A DNA stretch of 64,000 bases from Bradyrhizobium tropiciagri (GTDB lineage: Bacteria; Pseudomonadota; Alphaproteobacteria; Rhizobiales; Xanthobacteraceae), in contig NZ_JAFCKF010000001.1 of assembly GCF_018130545.1 (NCBI RefSeq), positions 62,001-126,000 of the forward strand, in the 5' to 3' direction. This document shows positions 45,064 through 53,939 of this stretch, in pieces. The notes below the pieces were generated by a model that was given only the letters and a program-made list of their open reading frames with translations, did no database searches and was not told where the DNA came from. The stretch's first letter is position 1. Each line of letters starts with the position of its first letter. Both the position numbers and the translations under genes were made by a program.

Positions 45064-46554
45064 CTATTCCCAGGACCAGGTCGAGAAGTCGTTCTCGAAT
45101 TGCGGGACTTCCTTCCACACGCCCTTCAGCTTCTTGCTGGCGATCGTGATCCATTGCGGCTGAAACAGGAAGCCGGCAACCGCGTCGGTCGCCAGCATCC
45201 GCTGCGCATCGCCGAGCAGTTTCGCTCGCCCAGACTCGTCGGGCGTCGCCATGATCTGCTGGTACAGCGCGTTGAATGCCTCGGACTTGTAGCCGAGATA
45301 GTAGTCGGGCTCGGTCAGCTTGACGAGATCGAACGGCTCGACATGAGAGACGATGGTGAGGTCGTAATTGTGCGGGCCGGTGAACACCTGCGACAGCCAC
45401 TGCGCCCATTCCACGTTCTCGATCTTGGCAATGATGCCGACCTTGGCGAGTTGCGCTGCGAGGATCTCGCCGCCCTGCCGCGCGTAAGCCGGCGGCGGCA
45501 GCTTCAGGCTGAGCTCGAGCGGCGTCTTGACGCCGGCCTCCGCCAGCAGCTTCTTGGCGAGCTCCGGATCATAGGGATTGATGCCGGTGGTATCGACATA
45601 ACCGAGCGAGCCCGGCGTGTAGAAGCTGCCGATCGGCGTGCCGAAGCCGTCGACCGCACCGTCGATCATCGCCTTGCGGTCGATCGCAGCCAGGATAGCG
45701 CGGCGAACGCGGACGTCGTCGAGCGGCTTCTTGCGCTCGTTGATGCCGACGATGGTCTTGGCCTTGGAACCGCCGATCAGGACGCTGAAGCGCGGATCGG
45801 CCTTGAACTGCGCGAGGCTGCGCGCCGCACCGACCCGCGGAAAGGCATCGACATCACCCGACAGCAGCGCCGCGACTTGCGCCGCGGGATCGCCGATGAA
45901 GCGGATCGTCACCTTGGCAAGCTTGATCGCAGCGGCGTTGCGATACTCCGGCCATTTCACCAGCGTCATCGACGATCCCTTGGCCCAGCTGCCGAGCGTG
46001 TAGGGCCCGGTGCCGACCGGCTGCGTCACATCGGTCGGCGCGCTCTTCGGCTCGACGATCGAGCCCGACGCCTGACCCAGCAGGAACGGCAGGTTCGGCT
46101 CGGAATATTTGAGTGCAATGACGATGGTGTCCGCATCGGGCGTCGTCACCGACGTGAAGGCCTGGTACAGGCTCCGGTCCTTGTTGGTCGAGGCCGGCGC
46201 CGCGGCGCGCTCGTAGCTGAACTTCACGGCGGCGGAATCGAACGGCTCGCCATTGTGGAATTTGACGCCCTTGCGCAGCTTGAAAGTATATGTCTTGAGA
46301 TCAGGCGAGGCCTGCCAGCTCTCGGCGAGCAGCGGCGACACCGAGCCGTCCTCGTTGATCTTGGTCAGCGTCTCATAGATGTTGTAGAGCGTGACTTCGG
46401 CGATCGCCGCGGCTGCTGCGTTGGTCGGATCGAGCCCCGGCGGCTCCAGCGTCATGCCCATTACGACGCTGTCTTTCTTGCCCTGCGCGAGGCTCGGCAG
46501 CGGCGCTGCGGTGAGCATGGCGACCGCCGCGATGACGCACAATTTCCTCAACAT
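45064..46554 (-). CDS. ABC transporter substrate-binding protein, peptide type (SBP family 5)
   Basis: A 496-residue receptor. A Sec signal peptide MLRKLCVIAAVAMLTAAPLPSLAQG is followed by GMTLEPPGLDPTN and the family hallmark LRKGVKFHNGEPFDSAAVKFSYER near residues 87-110. GGGGAG precedes the ATG by 6 bases. It is the last gene of the second Dpp/Opp-type operon, 56 bases after the OppF-type ATPase, an unusual position since receptor genes usually come first. Confidence 0.9.
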   Translation of the reverse strand: MLRKLCVIAAVAMLTAAPLPSLAQGKKDSVVMGMTLEPPGLDPTNAAAAAIAEVTLYNIYETLTKINEDGSVSPLLAESWQASPDLKTYTFKLRKGVKFHNGEPFDSAAVKFSYERAAAPASTNKDRSLYQAFTSVTTPDADTIVIALKYSEPNLPFLLGQASGSIVEPKSAPTDVTQPVGTGPYTLGSWAKGSSMTLVKWPEYRNAAAIKLAKVTIRFIGDPAAQVAALLSGDVDAFPRVGAARSLAQFKADPRFSVLIGGSKAKTIVGINERKKPLDDVRVRRAILAAIDRKAMIDGAVDGFGTPIGSFYTPGSLGYVDTTGINPYDPELAKKLLAEAGVKTPLELSLKLPPPAYARQGGEILAAQLAKVGIIAKIENVEWAQWLSQVFTGPHNYDLTIVSHVEPFDLVKLTEPDYYLGYKSEAFNALYQQIMATPDESGRAKLLGDAQRMLATDAVAGFLFQPQWITIASKKLKGVWKEVPQFENDFSTWSWE

Positions 46555-46610
46555 TGCTCTGCTCCCCGGACGTGTTCTTTGCTCAATCTAGGCCGACCCC
46601 GCACAAAAGA

Positions 46611-47633
46611 CTAACCGGCCTCCGCGACCACCGGCGGCAGCGCCATCACGGCTTCGGCGTGGTGGCAGGCCGCCAGATGGGCATCTCCCATGGTGCGTAG
46701 CGCAGGCGCGGTCTCGCGACAATGCTGGTCGGCCAGCGGACAACGCAGTGCGTAAGGGCATCCGGCCGCGGCCGACGCCTGCGAACCGATCGCCTGCGCC
46801 CCGCGGCGGCGCCTGATGCCACCGGGGCGCGCCCGCGGAACCGCATCGAGCAGCGCGCGCGTATAGGGATGAGCAGCGTGCGCGAACAGATCGGCCGGCC
46901 GCCCCTGCTCGACGATCCTCCCGAGATACATCACCGCGATCTCGTCGCAGAGCAGATCGACCACCGCAAGGTCATGGCTGATCAGGATGTAGCTCAGGCC
47001 GAATTCGTCCTGCAGGTCCTGCATCAAGTTGAGCACCTGCGCCTGCACCGAGACGTCAAGCGCGGAAACCGGCTCGTCGGCGACGATCAGCTTCGGCTGG
47101 GTGATCAGCGCCCGCGCGATCGCGATACGCTGACGCTGGCCGCCGGAGAACTCGTGCGGGAACTTGTCCATGTCGGCGTCGCGCAGCCCGACCTGCCGCA
47201 ATACCTTGGCGACGCGCTCGCGCAGGCTGTTGCGATCGATCCCTCCAACCGCAGTCAATGGTTCGGCGACGATGCGCGCGATGGTCTGCCGCGGATCGAG
47301 CGAGCCGTAGGGATCCTGGAACACCATCTGGAAATCGCGGCGGGCACGGCGCAGTTCATCGGGCGGCATCTGGTTGAGGTCGCGGCCCATCAATTTGACC
47401 TGCCCCGATGACGGCCGCTCCAACGCCATCACCAGCCGCGCAAAGGTCGATTTGCCCGAGCCGGACTCGCCGACCACGCCGAGGCTCTTGCCCGGCATCA
47501 CCCGCGCCGTGACGCCGTTGAGCGCATGCACCTGCGCCGCCGGCTTGAACAGGCTTTCACGCGGCAGCGTGTAGCGTTGCTCGAGGTCCGTCACCTCGAG
47601 CAGCGGCACGGCGGATGCGGTTGATGCCGTCAT
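46611..47633 (-). CDS. ABC transporter ATP-binding protein (OppF/DppF-type)
   Basis: A 340-residue ATPase with Walker A GESGSGKST near residues 48-56, Q loop VFQDPYGSLDP, signature [11 protein letters not shown], Walker [13 protein letters not shown] near 173-184 and the C-terminal Cys cluster GCPYALRCPLADQHC. A longer open frame continues upstream, but the ATG at 47633 is right because it overlaps the stop of the OppD-type gene (ATGA). The tail after the Cys cluster is longer and Ala-rich compared with DppF. Confidence 0.9.
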   Translation of the reverse strand: MTASTASAVPLLEVTDLEQRYTLPRESLFKPAAQVHALNGVTARVMPGKSLGVVGESGSGKSTFARLVMALERPSSGQVKLMGRDLNQMPPDELRRARRDFQMVFQDPYGSLDPRQTIARIVAEPLTAVGGIDRNSLRERVAKVLRQVGLRDADMDKFPHEFSGGQRQRIAIARALITQPKLIVADEPVSALDVSVQAQVLNLMQDLQDEFGLSYILISHDLAVVDLLCDEIAVMYLGRIVEQGRPADLFAHAAHPYTRALLDAVPRARPGGIRRRRGAQAIGSQASAAAGCPYALRCPLADQHCRETAPALRTMGDAHLAACHHAEAVMALPPVVAEAG

Positions 47634-48628
47634 GCGCCGACGTCCCCGGCGGCCATCGAGACGTCGGTCCGGATGCAGCGCACGCCATGGCTGGCGCCGA
47701 CATCGACCACGGCCGGCAGCGCCACCCGGCAACGTTGCTCCACGATCGCGCAGCGATCGGCGAAGCTGCAGCCTGCGGGAAGATCGGCCAGCTCCGGCAC
47801 AGTGCCCGCAATGGTCTTGAGCCGCGTCCCCTTGCGCGCACCGAGCCGCGGGCGGGCGCGGAACAGGCCCTGCGTATAGGGATGGCCCATCCGCGTGAAC
47901 ACGGCATTGGTTTCGCCGCTTTCGACGACGGTGCCGCCATACATCACCATCATGCGCGCGACATTCTCGGCGATCACGCCGAGATCGTGCGAGATCAGGA
48001 TCATCGCCATGCCGCGCTCCTCGACCAGGCCGGCGATCAGATCGAGGATCTGGCCCTGGATCGTGACGTCAAGCGCCGTGGTCGGCTCGTCGGCGATCAG
48101 GACGTCGGGTTGGCAGGCCAGCGCCATCGCGATGGTGATGCGCTGGCGTTGGCCGCCGGAAAACTGGTGCGGATAGGCATCGATGCGCTTGGCCGCATCG
48201 GGCAGTCCGACGCGATCGAGCAAGGCGATGGCCTCTTGCCGCGCCTCAGCCGCCGAGACGCCTGTATGGCGCAGCAAGGGCTCGGCGACCTGATGCCCGA
48301 TCGTGTGCATCGGATTGAGCGCGGTCATCGGCTCCTGGAAGATCATGCTGATGCGGTTGCCGCGCAGCTTGCAATAGGCCTTATCCGGCAATTCGACGAG
48401 CTCCGTGTCATCGAGCCGGATGCTGCCGCTGATCACGGCGCTCTCCGGCAACAGCCCCATCAGGGCCAGCGCCGTGACCGACTTGCCGCAACCGGATTCG
48501 CCGACCAGCCCGAGCGTCTCGCCGCGGCGAAGCGCAAAGCTGACGCCGCGCACCGCTTGCGCCGGGCCGCGGCTGGTGTTGAGCCGGACGCCCAGGTCTT
48601 TCACCTCGATCAGCGGCGCGCCACTCAT
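47630..48628 (-). CDS. ABC transporter ATP-binding protein (OppD/DppD-type)
   Basis: A 332-residue ATPase starting MSGAPLIEVKDLGVRLNT. Walker [10 protein letters not shown] near residues 41-49, Q loop IFQEPMTALNP, signature [11 protein letters not shown], Walker [13 protein letters not shown] near 175-186, and the C-terminal GCSFADRCAIVEQRC. The ATG at 48628 has GGGAG 8 bases upstream; a TTG 6 bases earlier overlaps the permease stop and is a possible alternative start. Coupled to the OppF-type gene. Confidence 0.9.
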   Translation of the reverse strand: MSGAPLIEVKDLGVRLNTSRGPAQAVRGVSFALRRGETLGLVGESGCGKSVTALALMGLLPESAVISGSIRLDDTELVELPDKAYCKLRGNRISMIFQEPMTALNPMHTIGHQVAEPLLRHTGVSAAEARQEAIALLDRVGLPDAAKRIDAYPHQFSGGQRQRITIAMALACQPDVLIADEPTTALDVTIQGQILDLIAGLVEERGMAMILISHDLGVIAENVARMMVMYGGTVVESGETNAVFTRMGHPYTQGLFRARPRLGARKGTRLKTIAGTVPELADLPAGCSFADRCAIVEQRCRVALPAVVDVGASHGVRCIRTDVSMAAGDVGA

Positions 48629-48630
48629 GC

Positions 48631-49527
48631 TCAACGCTCCCGCGCCAGACGGGGATCGAGCAGATCGCGCAAGCCGTCGCCGAGCAGATTGAGCCCGAGC
48701 ACCGCGATCGCGATCGCAGCGCCGGGATAGACCGCGAGCATCGGCGACTGGAACAGCAGGGTTTGCGCGTCGTTGAGCATGCGGCCCCAGGACGGCTGCG
48801 GCGGCTGGGTGCCGAGCCCAAGATAGGACAGCGCGGCTTCGGCGAGGATCGCGAGCGCAAACTGGATCGTCGCCTGCACGATCAGGATCGACAGGATGTT
48901 CGGCAGCACATGCTCGATGGTGATGCGGAATGAACCCTTGCCGGCCGCACGCGCGGCCAACACGAATTCGCGGGCCCAGATCGCATTGGCCGAGCCGCGG
49001 GTAACGCGAACGAAGGTCGGGATCTGGAAGATGCCGATCGCGGTGGTCGAGGTCAGCATGCCCGGCCCTGCGACGGCGGCCAGCATGATCGCCGACAGCA
49101 CCGCGGGGAACGCGAAGGTGAAGTCGCTCAGCCGCATGATGAGCTCCTCGATCCAGCCCTTGCGGGCTGCTGCGATCAGGCCGAGGCAGACACCGAAGGT
49201 GAGGCCGATGCCGACTGCGATGACCCCGACCATGATGGTGGAGCGCGCGCCGACCAGGAGCAGCGAGACGATGTCACGGCCGAGCACGTCGGTGCCGAGC
49301 CAGTGCGCCGCCGACGGCGGATGCAGTTTTGACGCGACATCGATGTCGTAAGCCGACCACGGCGTCCAGACCAGCGACAGCAGCGCGGCGCCGAGCACCA
49401 GCAGGCTGAGCCCGGCACCGAGCACGAAGCTGCGGTGGCGCAGCGCACGGCGCCAGAAGCCGGTCGCAGGCCTCGCGCCGGGCGCGATGGCTGCCGCTGC
49501 GGCGGACGCGGTCAGCGGCGCGCTCAC
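48631..49527 (-). CDS. ABC transporter permease (DppC-type)
   Basis: A 298-residue inner-membrane permease. After an Ala-rich N-terminus and ATGFWRRALRHRSFVLGAGL come the first helix, the landmark HWLGTDVLGRDIVSLLLVGARSTIMVG near residues 77-103, and the EAA loop VLAARAAGKGSFRITIEHVLPNILSIL near 193-219. Its start overlaps the DppB-type gene stop (ATGA) and its stop nearly abuts the OppD-type gene. Confidence 0.9.
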   Translation of the reverse strand: MSAPLTASAAAAAIAPGARPATGFWRRALRHRSFVLGAGLSLLVLGAALLSLVWTPWSAYDIDVASKLHPPSAAHWLGTDVLGRDIVSLLLVGARSTIMVGVIAVGIGLTFGVCLGLIAAARKGWIEELIMRLSDFTFAFPAVLSAIMLAAVAGPGMLTSTTAIGIFQIPTFVRVTRGSANAIWAREFVLAARAAGKGSFRITIEHVLPNILSILIVQATIQFALAILAEAALSYLGLGTQPPQPSWGRMLNDAQTLLFQSPMLAVYPGAAIAIAVLGLNLLGDGLRDLLDPRLARER

Positions 49528-50474
49528 AGGTTCGCCACCTTGATGCGCGGATCGATGAAGGCATAGAGCACATCGACCACGAAATTGACGATCACGACCA
49601 TGGCCGCCAGCAGCATCACGCAGTTGCGCACCACAATCAGGTCGCGGTTAGCGATCGACTGGAAGATCAACCGGCCGAGGCCCGGAAGATAGAACACGTT
49701 CTCGATCACGATGGTGCCGGCCAGCAGATTGGCGAATTGCAGGCCCATGACTGTCATCACCGGGATAATGGCATTGCGCAGCACGTGGCGCCACAGCACC
49801 TCGCGCTTGCCGAGCCCTTTTGCGCGCGCGGTGCGCACAAAGTCCTCGCGCAGCACCTCCAGCACCGCCGAGCGGGTGACGCGGGCAAGGATCGCGGCCT
49901 GCACCACGGCGAGCGAAATCGCCGGCAGCAGCAGCGAGCGGATCCCGGGCCAGATGCCGTCATCCCAGCCGGCGAAGCCGCCGGCCGACAACAATTGCAG
50001 CTTCACCGAGAACAGCAGGATCAAAAGAATCGCGAACCAGAAATTCGGCAGCGCGATGCCGATCTGGGTCAGCGACATCACGCCGACATCGCCGAGCTTG
50101 TTGTGGTTGGCGGCGGTGTAAATACCGGCGGCCAGCGCCAGCGTCACCGTGATCAGCATCGACATGATCGCAAGCGGTATGGTCAGCACCAGCCGCTCCG
50201 CGATCAGGCCGGACACCGGCGTGCCGTAGACATAGCTGTTGCCGAGATCGCCGACCGCCATGCCCTTGATCCAGAGCAAATAGCGAACCGCAAGCGGCTG
50301 ATCGAGCCCGAGCTTGACGGTGAGCGCGTGCACCGCATCGGGAGAGGCGTCGGCGCCCATCAGCATCTGGGCCGCATTGCCGGGCAGCGCGTCGAGCACC
50401 AGGAAAATGATCAGCGACGCCGCGAACAGCGTCGCCACCAGGGTCAGGATCCGCCGCAGGAAGAATACGCTCAT
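49524..50474 (-). CDS. ABC transporter permease (DppB-type)
   Basis: A 316-residue inner-membrane permease starting MSVFFLRRILTLVATLFAASL. The DppB landmark LPGNAAQMLMG lies near residues 30-40, and the EAA loop TARAKGLGKREVLWRHVLRNAIIPV near 216-240. Reading further upstream gives only the antisense of the amidase, so the ATG at 50474 is chosen. It follows the amidase stop by 76 bases on the same strand. Confidence 0.9.
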   Translation of the reverse strand: MSVFFLRRILTLVATLFAASLIIFLVLDALPGNAAQMLMGADASPDAVHALTVKLGLDQPLAVRYLLWIKGMAVGDLGNSYVYGTPVSGLIAERLVLTIPLAIMSMLITVTLALAAGIYTAANHNKLGDVGVMSLTQIGIALPNFWFAILLILLFSVKLQLLSAGGFAGWDDGIWPGIRSLLLPAISLAVVQAAILARVTRSAVLEVLREDFVRTARAKGLGKREVLWRHVLRNAIIPVMTVMGLQFANLLAGTIVIENVFYLPGLGRLIFQSIANRDLIVVRNCVMLLAAMVVIVNFVVDVLYAFIDPRIKVANL

Positions 50475-50550
50475 GCCCGCCCGAGGTGTGAGGACCAGGC
50501 CGCAGGTTTCAACATGTTCGCGCGCGAATGCAAGCCCTTCGCCGCGCCGT

Positions 50551-51981
50551 TCATGACGCGACGACCGGCCAGCGCCCGAGCAGACCGCTCGCCTGTTCGA
50601 ACAGCGCCGCGACGCGCAGGAGTTCCGCGTCGGCCCGGAAGCGGCCGACCAAATGCAGGCCGATCGGCAGGCCATCGCGGCCGAAGCCCGCTGGCATGCT
50701 GACCGCGGGATGCCCGGTCATGTTGAACAGCATGGTCCATGGAAACCAGTGCGGCCGCACGCTGTCAAAGCTCTGCCCATCGATGTCGATGCTGCCGAAC
50801 AGATCCTGGTCGATCGGCAGCGCCGTGCGGGTGAGGGTCGGCATCGCAAGCCAGTCGCCTCGCGCGAGCAGTGACTGCACGCGGCGGAACAGAGCGGTGC
50901 GGTCGAACATTGCCTGCTGGTAGTCGATGCCGCTCACCTTCGCGGCAAGCGCGAGCTGCTTCAGGAAGGTCGGGCTGAGATCGTCGGGATGCTCGGCCGC
51001 GAGCTTCTCGAACCGGGTGCGCCAGACCGTGTGATTGATGGCGCGCCAGATCGGCTCGATGTCGAAGCCGTCACCGGAAAACTCCTCGAGTTCGGCGCCG
51101 AGGCCGGCCAACCGATCGAGGCTCGCCTTGAATGCAGCGGCGACATCCGCGGTGACCGGCCGGCCCGGAGGCGACAAGCAGAACAGCACCCGCCTGCCCT
51201 TGAGGTCGCCGCGCGGCGCCGCAAGGTCGAGATAGTCAGGCACCGGCACACCGATCGACCAGGGATCGGACGGATCCTCGCCGGCCATCGCCTGCATCAT
51301 CAGCGCGGTGTCGGCGACTGTGCGCGTGGTCGGCGTGACATAGGTCTGGTTGCCGAAGGCGTCCTGCACCTGACTGTGCGGGATCACGCCGTTGCTCTGC
51401 TTGATGCCGACCACGCCGTTGCAGGCAGCGGGAATCCGGGTCGAGCCGCCGCCATCGGTCGCAACTGCCAGCGGCGCGATGCCGCTCGCGACCGCGACTG
51501 CCGCACCGCCGCTCGAGCCGCCGCTGGAGCGCTCCGCGCTCCACGCATTGCGGGTGCGGCCGAACAGCGGCGAGTCGGTCAGGCACTTGCTGCCGAACTC
51601 CGGCGTCGTGGTCTTGCCGATCAGGATGCCGCCCTGCGCATGGAGCCGAGCCACGGCCACGGCATCATGGTCCGGCACATTGTGCTGATACGGCACCGCG
51701 CCGAACGTCGTGCGCACGCCCCTGGTGCTGACGATGTCCTTCACAGTGAAGGGGATTCCGTGCAGCAGACCGAGCGGCTCGCCGGCCATCACCTTTCGCT
51801 CCGCGGCCCTCGCCTGCGCCATCGCTTCGTCGCCGCACAGCGTAATGAAGCAGTTCAATTCGGGCTGCAACCGCTCGGCACGGCCAAGCACCGCAGCCGT
51901 GACCTCAACGGGAGATATTTCCTTGGCACCGATGCGCGCGCGCAACTCGGTCGCCGGCAGAAGACAGGGATCTCCACTCAT
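50551..51981 (-). CDS. Amidase signature family enzyme
   Basis: A 476-residue amidase of the Ser-cisSer-Lys type. The catalytic Lys is in FTVKDIVSTRG near residue 80, the Gly/Ser-rich signature RSSGGSSGGAAVAVASGIAP near 152-171 holds the cis-Ser, and the nucleophile Ser lies in TDGGGSTRIPAA near 176-187. AGGAGAG lies about 10 bases before the ATG. It leads the second peptide-type transporter operon and is divergent from a LysR regulator, which suggests import and hydrolysis of an amide compound. Confidence 0.88.
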   Translation of the reverse strand: MSGDPCLLPATELRARIGAKEISPVEVTAAVLGRAERLQPELNCFITLCGDEAMAQARAAERKVMAGEPLGLLHGIPFTVKDIVSTRGVRTTFGAVPYQHNVPDHDAVAVARLHAQGGILIGKTTTPEFGSKCLTDSPLFGRTRNAWSAERSSGGSSGGAAVAVASGIAPLAVATDGGGSTRIPAACNGVVGIKQSNGVIPHSQVQDAFGNQTYVTPTTRTVADTALMMQAMAGEDPSDPWSIGVPVPDYLDLAAPRGDLKGRRVLFCLSPPGRPVTADVAAAFKASLDRLAGLGAELEEFSGDGFDIEPIWRAINHTVWRTRFEKLAAEHPDDLSPTFLKQLALAAKVSGIDYQQAMFDRTALFRRVQSLLARGDWLAMPTLTRTALPIDQDLFGSIDIDGQSFDSVRPHWFPWTMLFNMTGHPAVSMPAGFGRDGLPIGLHLVGRFRADAELLRVAALFEQASGLLGRWPVVAS

Positions 51982-52100
51982 TCCGAGGCAACTCTCCTGA
52001 AGCCGCTCCGCACGACCGCGTTGACAGCCAGAATGCCTCCCATGTTAACTCGGCGTCCAATACGAATTTGAAGACCAACCCATACGTTTTCGGTATGCCT

Positions 52101-52988
52101 ATGGATTTGCGTCGGCTTCGCTACTTCGTCGCCGTGGCTGAGGAGCGCAGCGTCGGCAAGGCCGCCGAGCGGCTGCGGATGGCGCAGCCGCCGCTGTCGG
52201 TGCAGATCCGCAAGCTCGAGGCGGAGCTCGGCACGGCGCTGTTCCGCCGCGGCACGCGCGGCATGGATCTGACGGAGGCCGGCCTCGCGCTGCTGTCGCG
52301 GGCGAGCGAAGCGCTAGCGCTGGCCGAGGAAGGCATCGAGGCCGCCCGCGCGATCGCCTCGGGGCAGCGCGGCCGGCTCGCGGTCGGCTACATGTTCGTG
52401 CTGGCGAGCGCGCTGTTGCCGCGCCTGGTACCGGAACTGCGGCGGTCGCTGCCCGGTGTCGATCTCGATTTCGTCGAGCTTTCCGCTTCGACCCGCGAAA
52501 CGCTGCTGCTCGACCGCGCCGTCAGCGTCGCGCTGTGCATGCCGGCGATCCATCACCCGGAGATCCAGGTGGCCCAGATCGGCACGCAGCCGCTGATGCT
52601 GGCGATGCCGGCGCGCTCGCCGCTCGCGCGCCTCGCTGCGGTGCCGGTCGGCAGATTGCAAGGACGCCCGCTCATCGCCCTGCCGCGGCCGGAGGAAGAG
52701 CCCACCTCATCGGCGGTGTCGGCGATGCTGCGGCGGCATCAGGTCGTGATGCCGATCGTCAGCCGGGTGGAGACGGTGCACTCGGCGCTCAGCCTCGTGC
52801 TCGCCGGCGAAGGGCTTTCGATCCTGCCGGCCTGTGCGAAGCTCGGCGCGCCGCCCGGCATCGCGTTCCGGCCCTTCGTCGACATCACTGATGCGATCGA
52901 GATCGCGGCCTGCTGGCGGCGCGATTCCTCCAGCCCCTTGATCCGAAACTTCCTCAAGAGCGCCGAAAAGGTCGTTGCGCGGCTGTGA
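52101..52988 (+). CDS. LysR family transcriptional regulator
   Basis: A 295-residue LysR protein starting MDLRRLRYFVAVAEERSVGKAAERLRMAQPPLSVQIRKLEAELG, the standard winged helix, followed by a two-lobe effector domain. Starts at 52095 (ATG) and 52068 (TTG) are also in frame; the chosen one matches the family. The residue pattern AQPPLSVQIRKLE resembles BenM/CatM-type regulators. It diverges from the amidase across a 119-base gap and is the likely regulator of the amidase-transporter operon. Confidence 0.87.
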   Translation: MDLRRLRYFVAVAEERSVGKAAERLRMAQPPLSVQIRKLEAELGTALFRRGTRGMDLTEAGLALLSRASEALALAEEGIEAARAIASGQRGRLAVGYMFVLASALLPRLVPELRRSLPGVDLDFVELSASTRETLLLDRAVSVALCMPAIHHPEIQVAQIGTQPLMLAMPARSPLARLAAVPVGRLQGRPLIALPRPEEEPTSSAVSAMLRRHQVVMPIVSRVETVHSALSLVLAGEGLSILPACAKLGAPPGIAFRPFVDITDAIEIAACWRRDSSSPLIRNFLKSAEKVVARL

Positions 52989-52991
52989 CGA

Positions 52992-53930
52992 CTACCACGT
53001 GCCTGCAGGCAACTCCCGGCTGCGCGGCGGATCGGCGCCGGCGCGCGTGCAGGTGAATGCCGCGCATTTGCATGCGAATGACAGTGCGCGGGTGAGCTCG
53101 GCCGCGGGGATGTCGGCGAGCCGCTGCCGCGCGATCCGGTCCAGCCGATGCAATGCCGCAAGCAGTGCGGCCTGAAAACTGTCGCCGGCGCCGATCGTAT
53201 CCACGACGGTGACCACTGGTGCCTTGACCTCGCTCGGTCCGGCCTTCCGATGCCAGGCCAAGGCGCCCTCGTTGCCGCGCGTGATGACGACGAGCGACAC
53301 GCCGCGCGACAGTAGCTCCTCGGCCTGTGGGGCATAGGCTTCGTCGCCGAAGAGATACGCGAAGTCGACGTCGGACATCTTCACAATGTCCGCCTTGCCG
53401 CCGAACGCCAGCATGCGCGCGCGATAGGCGTCCTTGTCTTTAACCAAATTCGGCCGGCAGTTCGGATCGAGCGCAATCGTCACATTGGAACGCGCGTCGT
53501 CGATGAAGGCCAGGGTCTCGGCCGCGCCCTTGTCATGGACCAGCGTGGTCGAGCCGGTGTGAAGGCAGCTGACGCCATCGAGCGCGACCGCTTCGCGCCG
53601 GTAGGTCCAGTTCCGCGAGGCGGTGTCGGCGTCATAGAAGGCGTATTGTGTCTCGGTTCCTGTCACGCGCGCAAAGGCGAGCGTGGCCTGGCGGTTGCTG
53701 CGCGTCGCACGACTGAGATCGACGCCTGACGCCGTGGCATGATCGGCGATCATCTTGCCGAACGTGTCGGTGGAGATGCCGCCGACAAAACCGGTGGGAA
53801 CATCGAGCCGCGCGCTGCCGATCGCAATGTTGAGGCAGGAGCCGCCAACCGCCGGCGTCATGGCCTCGCGTCCGTCCGCGGTCCGCGACGGCAGGAAATC
53901 GATCAGCGCATCTCCGCAGCTCAGCAGCAT
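52992..53930 (-). CDS. PfkB family carbohydrate kinase (fructokinase-like)
   Basis: A 312-residue ribokinase-fold sugar kinase. N-terminal MLLSCGDALIDFLP and GGSCLNIAIGSARL (sugar-binding GG) are followed by the anion-hole signature VDTIGAGDSFQAALL near residues 247-261, with the catalytic Asp at about 253. Fructokinases and related hexose/pentose kinases share this form. It is the last gene of the polyol operon, 9 bases after the FGGY kinase gene. AAGGTG precedes the ATG. Confidence 0.87.
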   Translation of the reverse strand: MLLSCGDALIDFLPSRTADGREAMTPAVGGSCLNIAIGSARLDVPTGFVGGISTDTFGKMIADHATASGVDLSRATRSNRQATLAFARVTGTETQYAFYDADTASRNWTYRREAVALDGVSCLHTGSTTLVHDKGAAETLAFIDDARSNVTIALDPNCRPNLVKDKDAYRARMLAFGGKADIVKMSDVDFAYLFGDEAYAPQAEELLSRGVSLVVITRGNEGALAWHRKAGPSEVKAPVVTVVDTIGAGDSFQAALLAALHRLDRIARQRLADIPAAELTRALSFACKCAAFTCTRAGADPPRSRELPAGTW

Positions 53931-53939
53931 GCAAACACC